Part shown: positions 33,110 to 40,322 of the stretch, one piece after another | Layout: each line of letters opens with the position of its first letter | Numbering within the stretch: position 1 is the first letter of the stretch | Assembly (NCBI GenBank): GCA_027024145.1 | Contig: JALVTF010000032.1 | Coordinates: 1 to 41,340 of the forward strand | From: Campylobacterales bacterium | GTDB lineage: Bacteria > Campylobacterota > Campylobacteria > Campylobacterales > Nitratiruptoraceae | Length of the DNA: 41,340 nucleotides | Direction of reading: 5' to 3' | The notes under the pieces: model-generated | Seen by the model: only the letters and a program-made list of their open reading frames with translations | Told to the model about the DNA's origin: nothing | Databases searched by the model: none | Program-made: the position numbers and the translations under genes

Positions 33110-33588
33110 GGGTTGCACCCTTCGCTGAGTGTGAAAGTCCCTTGCGCAGGGTCGTATATCCAACAGTCGTTCTTGTCAGGTTTTCCGGCTCCGTTTTCCG
33201 CTACGCCTTTGGCGGCATCTGATGCGGGACCTCTGTAGAGAAATTTCGATCCGCTTTTGGTGCAGTGCCATTTGCTGTCGACGGCAGAGGAGTTTTTGAG
33301 TATCCAGTTGAAGGCCGGATCGCAGTCGCCCAGCTGCTTGGGATACCCTGCACTGTTGAGGTCGTTTTGGGTTTTACCGTTGCCCCACGTCATCGATCCT
33401 TCACTCACTACCCAGTCGCTGTGGATATCTTCCAGAGCGCTTTGGATGGTGGAGGCTGTAGCCGTTTCGGATGTGATTTTGGAGTTGGAGGATAGTCCGC
33501 GAAATTTAGGAAGCGCCACGGCGGCGAGGATACCTACCACCACCATGACGAAGATGAGCTCGATGAGCGTGAAGGCGTTTTTAGTCAT
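33106..33588 (-). CDS. MshA-like type IV prepilin, cysteine-containing
   Basis: A 160-residue prepilin. MTKNAFTLIELIFVMVVVGI has a basic leader, Ala at -1, Phe at +1 and Glu at +5. The long assembly helix continues to GLSSNSK. The C-terminal domain has four cysteines (GDCDPAF, KWHCTK, NDCWIYD, EGCNP), as in MSHA and other type IVa pilins with disulfide-closed D-regions. Its ATG overlaps the stop of the upstream pilin (ATGACTAA), so translation of the pair is probably coupled. The tail converges on the mshG operon. It is a candidate major pilin. Confidence 0.85.
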   Translation of the reverse strand: MTKNAFTLIELIFVMVVVGILAAVALPKFRGLSSNSKITSETATASTIQSALEDIHSDWVVSEGSMTWGNGKTQNDLNSAGYPKQLGDCDPAFNWILKNSSAVDSKWHCTKSGSKFLYRGPASDAAKGVAENGAGKPDKNDCWIYDPAQGTFTLSEGCNP

Positions 33589-34063
33589 TGTCCGTAAGGT
33601 CGATTACGGTGTCGTTTCTGTCGCTTGTCCAGGTAAGACCAAGTTTTTTGGTCAGTTTTTCTTGAATTTGATTTTTATTAGCACCACCTATATACGTTCT
33701 TATCAGCATTTTACCATTGTTATAGTAGTAAAATTCTATATATTTCCCTGGTTCGAGATAATATATTGCAACATCTTGATTATATTTTCTCCATCCTTTT
33801 TGATGAGTAGTTGTCCATGTAAAACCAGGGATTTTAAGTAAGTTTGTGATATTGACATCTGCAGGTGAGAGTCCATTCAGTTCTGTTTCATTGAGATATG
33901 AAGCAGGAGCATTTTGTATAGCATTCGTATAATTTGAAACAATATTGGAAATACCGGCATTTTCTTTTAATCCTTTGAATTTTGGCAATGCTACCGCCGC
34001 CAAGATCCCGATAACAACCATCACGAAGATGAGTTCGATGAGTGTAAAACCGCGTCGTGTCAT
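33581..34063 (-). CDS. MshA-like type IV prepilin, cysteine-free and AT-rich
   Basis: A 160-residue prepilin. MTRRGFTLIELIFVMVVIGI has Gly at -1, Phe at +1 and Glu at +5; the next 15 residues nearly match the other pilin. The rest is different: no cysteines, several Tyr/Asn/Thr-rich strands (YIEFYYYNNGKMLI), and DNA in 33640-33960 that is clearly AT-richer than the neighbouring genes. A good AAAGGGGAG site precedes the start. It is the promoter-proximal gene, transcribed from two candidate promoters at 34103-34164, so it may be the more abundant pilin or an alternative one. Confidence 0.85.
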   Translation of the reverse strand: MTRRGFTLIELIFVMVVIGILAAVALPKFKGLKENAGISNIVSNYTNAIQNAPASYLNETELNGLSPADVNITNLLKIPGFTWTTTHQKGWRKYNQDVAIYYLEPGKYIEFYYYNNGKMLIRTYIGGANKNQIQEKLTKKLGLTWTSDRNDTVIDLTDND

Positions 34064-34096
34064 GTTCTCCCCTTTGACAAAGTTTTTTGGTTTTCA

Positions 34097-34128
34097 GACC
34101 CATTATCGAACGGGTCGCAATTTTTTTT
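34097..34128 (+). terminator. hairpin plus T8 before rpmE (plus strand)
   Basis: GACCC (34097-34101) and GGGTC (34112-34116) with a 10-base loop, followed by GCAA and eight Ts. A weak 5-bp stem, but the only intrinsic terminator-like element on the plus strand after the mshG operon. It also overlaps the pilin promoter on the other strand. Confidence 0.35.
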
Positions 34129-34129
34129 A
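34103..34129 (-). promoter_or_regulatory. candidate FliA (sigma28)-like promoter, proximal, for the pilin genes
   Basis: On the minus strand TAAAAAAA (34129-34122), an 11-base spacer and TTCGATAA (34110-34103) match the spacing of TAAAGTTT-N11-GCCGATAA. GATAAT can also act as a sigma70 -10 box. It lies about 40 bases upstream of the first pilin start. Confidence 0.35.
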
Positions 34130-34138
34130 GGGCAAAAA

Positions 34139-34164
34139 TTATCGGAAAAGTTTGAAAAATTTTA
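34139..34164 (-). promoter_or_regulatory. candidate FliA (sigma28)-like promoter, distal, for the pilin genes
   Basis: On the minus strand TAAAATTT (34164-34157), a 10-base spacer and TCCGATAA (34146-34139). It is one base off consensus spacing but closer to consensus in its -10 box. The following AT-rich leader includes the GACCC/GGGTC hairpin. Confidence 0.35.
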
Positions 34165-34191
34165 AGATTTTGCAATTGATTTATTTTGTGA

Positions 34192-34197
34192 TATAAT
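34192..34197 (+). promoter_or_regulatory. candidate -10 box for rpmE
   Basis: A perfect TATAAT in a strongly AT-rich upstream region (34125-34190). A start near 34204 would leave a leader of about 120 bases before the rpmE ATG. Confidence 0.5.
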
Positions 34198-34203
34198 TTT
34201 AAT

Positions 34204-34326
34204 TCCCCTCCCCCTATGGAGCAGTGAGGCGTCTGCCTCGCTGCTGCATTAAGTCCTATATTTAATGGACAATAAAAAAAATATTTGCTACCATAACGCT
34301 CCAAAAAACTCGCAAAAGGTTTGATA
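34204..34326 (+). promoter_or_regulatory. structured rpmE leader
   Basis: The inferred leader begins with a polypyrimidine tract (CCCCTCCCCCT, 34205-34215) and contains a strong hairpin: GCAGTGAGGC (34221-34230) pairs with GCCTCGCTGC (34235-34244) over 10 bp with one G-U and a GTCT tetraloop, extended by one A-T pair. No T run follows, so it is not a terminator. L31 mRNAs in other phyla have autoregulatory leaders; this could be a Campylobacterota counterpart. Confidence 0.4.
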
Positions 34327-34527
34327 ATGAGAAAAGGTATCCACCCTGAATATGTAGAGTGCGAAGTGACATGCGCATGCGGCAACCATTTCGTGGTACT
34401 TTCCAATAAACCGCAGCTCAAGATCGAGATCTGCAACAAGTGCCATCCATTCTTCACAGGCAGCGAAAAAATCGTCGACACTGCAGGCCGTGTAGATAAA
34501 TTCAAAAGAAAATACAATCTCAAGTAA
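34327..34527 (+). CDS. rpmE: 50S ribosomal protein L31, zinc type
   Basis: A 66-residue L31 of the zinc-binding (C+) type, with Cys16, Cys18, Cys36 and Cys39 as ligands (TCACG and CNKC). The start MRKGIHPEY is canonical; a TTG two codons before is less likely. The AAAAGG site (34313-34318) precedes the ATG. rsmI starts directly on the base after its stop. Confidence 0.96.
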   Translation: MRKGIHPEYVECEVTCACGNHFVVLSNKPQLKIEICNKCHPFFTGSEKIVDTAGRVDKFKRKYNLK

Positions 34528-35346
34528 GTGCTCAGGCTCGTTCCCACACCTATCGGGAATTTGGGAGACGTCACTTTTCGGTCTCTCGAAGCCCTGCGCG
34601 AGGCCGAATGTATCCTGTGTGAAGATACGCGCGTAACCAAAAGACTCCTCTCGCTCCTATCTGAGCGTTACTCCATCGATTTCGGTCCCACAGAGTTCAT
34701 CTCCTTTCACGAACATAATCAAGACGCTTTTTTACAAAAGATCACCCCCGAATTTTTCGATCGTAACGTGGCCTATGTGAGCGATGCGGGGATGCCTGGC
34801 ATCAGCGATCCGGGAGCCAAGCTCGTGCGCTACGCCCAGGAGCACGCCATCGCCTACGAGGTCTTGCCCGGTCCCAGTGCTGCCGTTACGGCTTTTGTGG
34901 CGAGCGGATTTGAGTGTGTACGTTTCGCCTTTTACGGCTTTTTGCCTCACAAAGGTGCCGAACGTGAGCGCGAACTCAAAAAGGCTCTGACCGAGGAGAA
35001 GTGCGTAGTCCTTTACGAATCGCCCCACAGACTCCTCAAACTTCTCGAAGAGCTCGCCGCGATGGCGCCCGATCGCACCGTCTTTTTGGCCAAGGAGCTT
35101 ACCAAAAGATATGAACAGTTTTTCAAAGATAGCGCAGCTAATCTCTACGAGCAGTTTCGCGACAAGCCCATCAAGGGGGAATGGGTGGCGGTGATCGACA
35201 AAAGCGAAGAAGAGGCGACGGCGCTTACACTCACTATCGACGAGATTCTTCGGCTTCCTCTGCCCAAAAAAGAGCTTGCAAAGATGCTCGCGAAAGTGAG
35301 CGAAAAAAGCGTCAAAGAGTGGTACGCTATCCTTACGAAAGATTAA
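34528..35346 (+). CDS. rsmI: 16S rRNA (cytidine-1402-2'-O)-methyltransferase
   Basis: A 272-residue tetrapyrrole-methylase-fold enzyme that 2'-O-methylates C1402 of 16S rRNA. Signatures: VPTPIGNLGDVTFRSLEAL, EDTRVTKRLL, YVSDAGMPGISDPG, PGPSAAVTAF and YESPHRLLKLLEEL. The GTG start abuts the rpmE stop, so the two genes are likely co-translated from one message. The length is standard. Confidence 0.95.
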   Translation: MLRLVPTPIGNLGDVTFRSLEALREAECILCEDTRVTKRLLSLLSERYSIDFGPTEFISFHEHNQDAFLQKITPEFFDRNVAYVSDAGMPGISDPGAKLVRYAQEHAIAYEVLPGPSAAVTAFVASGFECVRFAFYGFLPHKGAERERELKKALTEEKCVVLYESPHRLLKLLEELAAMAPDRTVFLAKELTKRYEQFFKDSAANLYEQFRDKPIKGEWVAVIDKSEEEATALTLTIDEILRLPLPKKELAKMLAKVSEKSVKEWYAILTKD

Positions 35347-35358
35347 GTAACAAATCGC

Positions 35359-35364
35359 TACAAT
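35359..35364 (+). promoter_or_regulatory. candidate -10 box for the SpoU methyltransferase gene
   Basis: TACAAT ending 7 bases before the ATG at 35372. If used, transcription would begin at or next to the start codon, giving a leaderless message. No ribosome site is seen before this ATG. Confidence 0.35.
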
Positions 35365-35371
35365 CAATGCT

Positions 35372-36055
35372 ATGATAGTCTATGGCAAGCGAATCTTTGC
35401 GTATCTTTTGGCGCGCCATTCTGAGATGATACGGCGCATCTACGCGCTCAAAGAGCTCGATACGAAAAGTTTCGCGCAGCTAAAAAAACTGGGCGTACCC
35501 GTGGTGCGCATCGATAACAAAAAAGCGCAAGCCTTCTCTCATGGAGGCAATCACCAAGGCATTCTCGTAGAGATAGAGGATTTTCACTTCGCACCTTTTG
35601 AGGAGATCAAAGAGGGCGATTTTATAGTCGTATTGCACGGCATTACCGATGTGGGTAACATCGGTTCCATCGTGCGCACGGCGTACGCTCTGGGAGTGGA
35701 CGGTATCGTGGTGAGCGGCTTGAAGCAGCTCGAGATGAGCGGTGTGGTGCGCCGCTCCAGCGGTGCCGCCCTCGATATGCCCATCGCACTTAGAGAAAAT
35801 CTCCTCGAGGTTATCAAAGAGTTGCAAGATAGAGGATTGAGGGTCTATGCGGCGGATATGAGCGGTGGTGATTTGCGCAAGGAGCGTTTCGGGTCCAAGC
35901 GTGCTCTGGTTTTGGGGAGTGAAGGTGTGGGCATACCGCGCAAAGCGTTGGAACGCTGCGATAAAACGTTACGAATAGTGATGGAGCGTGATTTCGATTC
36001 GCTCAATGTGGCTGCCGCTGCCGCGATTTTCATAGATAGGATGCGAGATGAGTGA
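35372..36055 (+). CDS. rlmB: SpoU-family rRNA 2'-O-methyltransferase (RlmB-like)
   Basis: A 227-residue TrmH/SpoU-type SPOUT methyltransferase. The N-terminal substrate-binding part YGKRIFAYLLARHSEMIRRIY matches the RlmB/TrmH start. The catalytic domain has DVGNIGSIVRTAYALG, LVLGSEGVGIPR and FDSLNVAAAAAIFI (motifs 1-3). RlmB-type enzymes methylate G2251 of 23S rRNA; TrmH-type act on tRNA, and the short length leaves some doubt about the target. The last 8 bases overlap the next gene. Confidence 0.85.
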   Translation: MIVYGKRIFAYLLARHSEMIRRIYALKELDTKSFAQLKKLGVPVVRIDNKKAQAFSHGGNHQGILVEIEDFHFAPFEEIKEGDFIVVLHGITDVGNIGSIVRTAYALGVDGIVVSGLKQLEMSGVVRRSSGAALDMPIALRENLLEVIKELQDRGLRVYAADMSGGDLRKERFGSKRALVLGSEGVGIPRKALERCDKTLRIVMERDFDSLNVAAAAAIFIDRMRDE

Positions 36056-36944
36056 TTTTGAAAAACTCAAAAATATGGATATCGAAGAGCTTCACAAAAA
36101 GACATATATCGCGCCGCGCGTACTCGAAGCGCTGCGCAATGAAGATTTCAAACGTCTCGGCTCACGCGCCAGGGCACTCGGGTTTGTCAAAATCATCGAG
36201 CGCGAACTGGGGATGCAGCTCGATGAACTGCGCCAAAAGATAGAGCAGTATTATGGAGACGCCCTCGATTACAACTCCGCTTTTGTGGTCCAAGAATCGA
36301 AAAGCGGTGGTTCGAAAATCTTTCTCAAGCTGTTTCTCGCTCTCCTTTTGCTGGTGGCTGCAGGCTACATCTATCTCGATAAGATCGCACCCAGATTCAC
36401 ACCTCCTCCTGCCGTGACGGCCGAGCCCAACACCACCGACAACACTACAGAGCAGTCGCGAGAGCCAAACCTCACGCAAGAGAGTCTTGCTGCGGCCCAA
36501 GAAACAAATACCACTCAGGAAAACAACGATTCCGAACAAACACTCAGTGAGTCGAATGCGTCCCAAACCACTGCGAGTACCGAGGCCAACGAAACGAACA
36601 CAAGTCTCGAAGACGAGGCAAATACTTCGAGTGAGGAAAACACCACGACGATAGATTCTGAACTGGTTCGCCCTTCCATCGCGATCGTTCCCAAGAAGCG
36701 ATTGTGGCTCGGTATTATCTATCTCGACGACTACAAACGAAAAGTCTATAACACTGCAAAACCCATAGAGCTCAACACTTCGCGCGACCAGCTTATCGTA
36801 GCAGGACATACGCGCTTTCGTATCGTCGAAGATGGACAGGAGCAAAATATCTCGGGCAAACGCTACTTCATCTATCGTGCAGGTGAGCTCGAACCTATCG
36901 ATAAAAAACGCTTCAAGCTCTACAACAAGGGTCGCCTGTGGTAA
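36048..36944 (+). CDS. RodZ-like membrane protein with N-terminal helix-turn-helix and Ser/Thr/Asn-rich linker
   Basis: A 298-residue bitopic protein. Residues 8-60 resemble the RodZ N-terminal helix-turn-helix (MDIEELHKKTYIAPRVLEAL, then a position corresponding to Y-x-x-G-F). A membrane helix lies at about 92-111. Residues 118-205 are a Thr/Asn/Glu/Ser-rich linker, and residues 210-298 a compact beta-rich domain (DUF4115-like in position). RodZ links MreB to cell-wall synthesis; the similarity here is structural and the gene might instead be another HTH-membrane protein. ATG overlaps the rlmB stop by 8 bases. Confidence 0.7.
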   Translation: MSDFEKLKNMDIEELHKKTYIAPRVLEALRNEDFKRLGSRARALGFVKIIERELGMQLDELRQKIEQYYGDALDYNSAFVVQESKSGGSKIFLKLFLALLLLVAAGYIYLDKIAPRFTPPPAVTAEPNTTDNTTEQSREPNLTQESLAAAQETNTTQENNDSEQTLSESNASQTTASTEANETNTSLEDEANTSSEENTTTIDSELVRPSIAIVPKKRLWLGIIYLDDYKRKVYNTAKPIELNTSRDQLIVAGHTRFRIVEDGQEQNISGKRYFIYRAGELEPIDKKRFKLYNKGRLW

Positions 36945-37735
36945 AAAAGCTGCTGGGACTTTTACTTTTGGGTGCTCTTTTGCTCGCCGGCGAGCTCGAC
37001 GATAAGGTGATCCATCTCATCGGTTATACGAAATACAACAAAAACCGAGCGATACTCAATAGTATCTTTCTCAACCCCCAAAGGTATCGCACTTCAGATG
37101 GCAGAGTCGATACGCTCAAAGTGGTGCGTGTCTTGAAGCGGCTCGGATTTATCCGCCTGCGCTACGACAAGAGTGTGGATCAGACGATTCGATTTACCAC
37201 ATACGGCGATGTCCATGCATTTATGAAGTTGATGTTCGATGCATTGGCAAATAGTGCGGTCTTTAACTACGCTATCGATTCGGCCGTGAAAAACAGTGAC
37301 GGCTACGCTGTGACGGTGCGTTACACGGCCTCTTTCGCACCAGATCCTGCACGTATTGTCGCTACATTTCAAGATGCCGGCATGATCGTAAGCGATGTGC
37401 GGCGCCAGGGGAGGGACTGGAGTTATGTGGTGGGCGGTGACCGAGTGCGACTGAACGTCCCGCAGGTGCGAGGTAGCATAGAGCTTAAGGGCCTCAAAGA
37501 TCGATACTGGTGCAAGGCATCGGGCAGTGTGCATATCGTCTCCCATGCGGGCAACCACTGGCATCCGGCAGTCTATGTGTACGACATGCAGCTACGACCC
37601 GTCAAAAGCGTACTGCTGTATCGAGAGCATAGGAACCTCGATATCGCTTTGCCAAACGGAAGCTATTATATTACAATTGCAGATAGATTTAGCGCCAAAA
37701 ACATTCAGAGCGGTTTTACAGTCTCTATCCGATAA
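36938..37735 (+). CDS. periplasmic protein of unknown function
   Basis: A 265-residue protein with a signal peptide (VKKLLGLLLLGALLLAGE, residues 2-19; GTG start). The middle has beta-strand-rich segments, and the C-terminus has SYYITIADRFSAKNIQSGFTVSIR, a beta-sandwich-like end. A possible motif is GSIELKGLKDRYWCKASG. I do not recognise the family. It overlaps the RodZ-like gene by 7 bases and precedes alaC by 9 bases, so it sits in the same operon as cell-shape and amino-acid genes; no function can be inferred from that. Confidence 0.7.
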   Translation: MVKKLLGLLLLGALLLAGELDDKVIHLIGYTKYNKNRAILNSIFLNPQRYRTSDGRVDTLKVVRVLKRLGFIRLRYDKSVDQTIRFTTYGDVHAFMKLMFDALANSAVFNYAIDSAVKNSDGYAVTVRYTASFAPDPARIVATFQDAGMIVSDVRRQGRDWSYVVGGDRVRLNVPQVRGSIELKGLKDRYWCKASGSVHIVSHAGNHWHPAVYVYDMQLRPVKSVLLYREHRNLDIALPNGSYYITIADRFSAKNIQSGFTVSIR

Positions 37736-37744
37736 AGGGTTTCG

Positions 37745-38962
37745 ATGTTCGATGAGATACGCTTCAATAAAATAGACAGACTCCCCAAATATGTTTTCGC
37801 GGCTGTCAACGAGCTCAAAATGGCTGCACGCCGCGCCGGCGAAGATGTGATCGACTTTAGCATGGGCAATCCCGACGGTCCGGCGCCACAGCATGTGATC
37901 GACAAGCTCTGCGAAGCGGCCCAAAAACCCAAAAATCACGGCTACAGTGCCAGCAAGGGGATCTACAAGCTGCGCTTGGCTATTTGCAACTGGTACGAGC
38001 GCCGTTACGGTGTGGCTCTCGATCCCGAGACCGAAGCGGTGGCGACCATGGGGAGCAAAGAGGGCTACGTGCACCTGGTGCAGGCCATCACCAATCCCGG
38101 CGATGTGGCGATCGTCCCCGATCCCACGTATCCTATCCACTCCTATGCCTTCATCCTTGCAGGTGGTAGCGTGCACAAGACGGAGCTGGTCTTTAACGAA
38201 AACTTCGAAGTGGACGAAGAGCGTTTTTTCGCAGATTTGTACAAAGCGTTCAATGAAGTTTTCCCAAAACCCAAATACCTGGTGGTTAACTTTCCCCACA
38301 ACCCATCTACTGCTACCGTGACACCGGAGTTTTACAAAGAGCTGGTCAAAATTGCAAAAAAAGAGCGCTTCTACATCATCAGCGACATCGCCTATGCGGA
38401 TCTCACGTATGACGGCTATAAAACGCCATCGATTTTGGCAGTCGAAGGAGCCAAAGATGTGGCTGTAGAGAGCTTTACCCTCTCCAAAAGCTACAACATG
38501 GCCGGTTGGCGCGTGGGCTTCGTGGTGGGCAATCCCAAGCTCGTGGGAGCGCTCCAAAAGATCAAAAGCTGGATCGATTACGGGATGTTTACACCCATCC
38601 AGGTGGCGGCCACCGTGGCGCTCAACGGTCCCCAAGAGTGCGTGGAGGAGATTCGTCAAAAGTACGAAAAGCGACGCGACGTACTCATCGAGTCCTTCGG
38701 CCGTGCCGGCTGGCATATGAACAAGCCAAGAGCCACGATGTTTGTCTGGGCCCGTATCCCGGAAGCCTTTCGCTCCATGGGGAGTCTCGAGTTTTCCAAA
38801 AAGCTCCTCACCGAAGCCAAAGTGGCAGTGAGTCCCGGCATCGGTTTTGGCGAAGGGGGTGAAGAGTATGTGCGTATCGCACTGATCGAAAACGAAAAGC
38901 GTATCCGCCAAGCGGCTCGCAATGTCAAGCGATTCCTACGAGACTATAAGGGTGAGGCATGA
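37745..38962 (+). CDS. alaC: alanine/glutamate-pyruvate aminotransferase
   Basis: A 405-residue class I/II PLP aminotransferase. It matches AlaC closely across its length: IDRLPKYVF at the N-terminus, [34 protein letters not shown], and [13 protein letters not shown] with the PLP lysine at K248. It interconverts pyruvate/alanine using glutamate. Related proteins in this phylum are also annotated as LL-diaminopimelate aminotransferase, but that family's motifs are not obvious. The gene overlaps hom by 4 bases (ATGA), so the pair is likely co-expressed. Confidence 0.88.
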   Translation: MFDEIRFNKIDRLPKYVFAAVNELKMAARRAGEDVIDFSMGNPDGPAPQHVIDKLCEAAQKPKNHGYSASKGIYKLRLAICNWYERRYGVALDPETEAVATMGSKEGYVHLVQAITNPGDVAIVPDPTYPIHSYAFILAGGSVHKTELVFNENFEVDEERFFADLYKAFNEVFPKPKYLVVNFPHNPSTATVTPEFYKELVKIAKKERFYIISDIAYADLTYDGYKTPSILAVEGAKDVAVESFTLSKSYNMAGWRVGFVVGNPKLVGALQKIKSWIDYGMFTPIQVAATVALNGPQECVEEIRQKYEKRRDVLIESFGRAGWHMNKPRATMFVWARIPEAFRSMGSLEFSKKLLTEAKVAVSPGIGFGEGGEEYVRIALIENEKRIRQAARNVKRFLRDYKGEA

Positions 38963-40227
38963 TCAATATCGGCATCATCGGCGTAGGTACGGTAGGCACC
39001 AGTGTCGTAAAGATCTTACAGAAAAACCGTGACATCATCACTGCCCGTGCTGGCAAAGAGATACGCATCGCAAAAGGGGTGGTACGCGATCTAGCCAAAC
39101 CTCGTGATATCGACATTCCACTCACGACCGACCCGTATGAAGTGACGGACGATCCTGCTATCGACATCGTCGTGGAGCTCATGGGCGGCGTGGAGGAGGC
39201 CTACAAGATCGTGCGCCGTGCATTGGAGAACAAAAAAGCCGTCGTAACGGCCAACAAAGCGCTGCTCGCGTACCACCGCTACGATCTCAAAGCCTTGGCA
39301 CAAGATATCCCTTTCGAGTTCGAAGCGAGTGTGGCAGGAGGTATTCCTATCATCAAGGCACTGCGCGAAGGGCTGAGCGCCAATCATATCGAAGCGATAC
39401 GCGGCATCATGAACGGCACCTGTAACTACATCCTCACCAAGATGGCCAAAGAGGGAGCTTCTTTTGATGAGGTGCTTGCTGAAGCGCAGCAACTGGGGTA
39501 TGCCGAAGCCGATCCTACATTCGACATCGAAGGTTACGACGCAGCCCACAAGCTTTTGATACTTGCCAGCATCGCCTACGGAATCGATGCGAAACCCGAA
39601 GATATCCTCATCGAAGGTATCACCAAAATCGACAAGCTCGACTTCGAATTCGCCGAGGAATTCGGCTACGCTATCAAACTCTTGGCTATCGCCAAAAAGC
39701 GTGGCGATGCGGTGGAACTGCGCGTCCATCCTACGCTTTTGCCCCAAAGCCAGATGATAGCAAAAGTAGACGGTGTGATGAACGGTGTGAGCGTCATCGG
39801 CGACGTGGTGGGCGAGACGATGTACTATGGTCCCGGTGCTGGAGGAGACGCGACGGCAAGCGCCGTAATATCCAATATCATCGATATCGCCCGCGGCGGC
39901 AAGTGCTCGCCGATGCTGGGCTTCAAAAAGCCCCTCGAGAGCGGTATGCACCTCGCGCCAAAAGAGAGCATCGAATCGCAGTACTATCTGCGTCTGGTCG
40001 TCGAAGATAGACCTGGCATCTTGGCTAAAATCGCTTCGATTTTTGGCCAGGAGGCCATCTCTATCGAATCGATGCTCCAAAAACCGGCCAAAGAGGGATT
40101 GGCGAATCTCTTGCTCTCGACACATCGGTGCAAAGAAGCCGCAATATCCAAGGCGCTGCAGATTCTCGGTGACCAGGCGTTTTTGAAACAAGAACCCGTG
40201 ATGATACGCATAGAGACAGAGGACTGA
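38959..40227 (+). CDS. hom: homoserine dehydrogenase
   Basis: A 422-residue NAD(P)-dependent enzyme of the aspartate family pathway, reducing aspartate semialdehyde to homoserine. [16 protein letters not shown] is the Rossmann start; [22 protein letters not shown] and [14 protein letters not shown] are catalytic-domain signatures; [20 protein letters not shown] follows. A C-terminal ACT domain (about 345-422, [20 protein letters not shown]) allows feedback regulation, probably by threonine. The start overlaps the alaC stop. The following 95 bases hold a promoter for the next gene. Confidence 0.96.
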   Translation: MINIGIIGVGTVGTSVVKILQKNRDIITARAGKEIRIAKGVVRDLAKPRDIDIPLTTDPYEVTDDPAIDIVVELMGGVEEAYKIVRRALENKKAVVTANKALLAYHRYDLKALAQDIPFEFEASVAGGIPIIKALREGLSANHIEAIRGIMNGTCNYILTKMAKEGASFDEVLAEAQQLGYAEADPTFDIEGYDAAHKLLILASIAYGIDAKPEDILIEGITKIDKLDFEFAEEFGYAIKLLAIAKKRGDAVELRVHPTLLPQSQMIAKVDGVMNGVSVIGDVVGETMYYGPGAGGDATASAVISNIIDIARGGKCSPMLGFKKPLESGMHLAPKESIESQYYLRLVVEDRPGILAKIASIFGQEAISIESMLQKPAKEGLANLLLSTHRCKEAAISKALQILGDQAFLKQEPVMIRIETED

Positions 40228-40293
40228 ATCTTATGCTATGTTGAGCTTTGGTATGTATTGAAAGTTTTTAGAGCTTCCCTGTATTTGATAAGC

Positions 40294-40299
40294 TATGAT
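40294..40299 (+). promoter_or_regulatory. candidate -10 box for the formate dehydrogenase gene
   Basis: TATGAT in the 95-base gap after hom; the GGAG ribosome site at 40313-40316 lies 6 bases before the ATG at 40323. No clear terminator for hom was seen in the gap. Confidence 0.4.
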
Positions 40300-40322
40300 T
40301 ATGAAAAACTCCGGAGCGTAGG

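Noticed and set aside
34221-34244. Rpm leader hairpin considered as an intrinsic terminator
   Set aside because: No T run follows on either strand.
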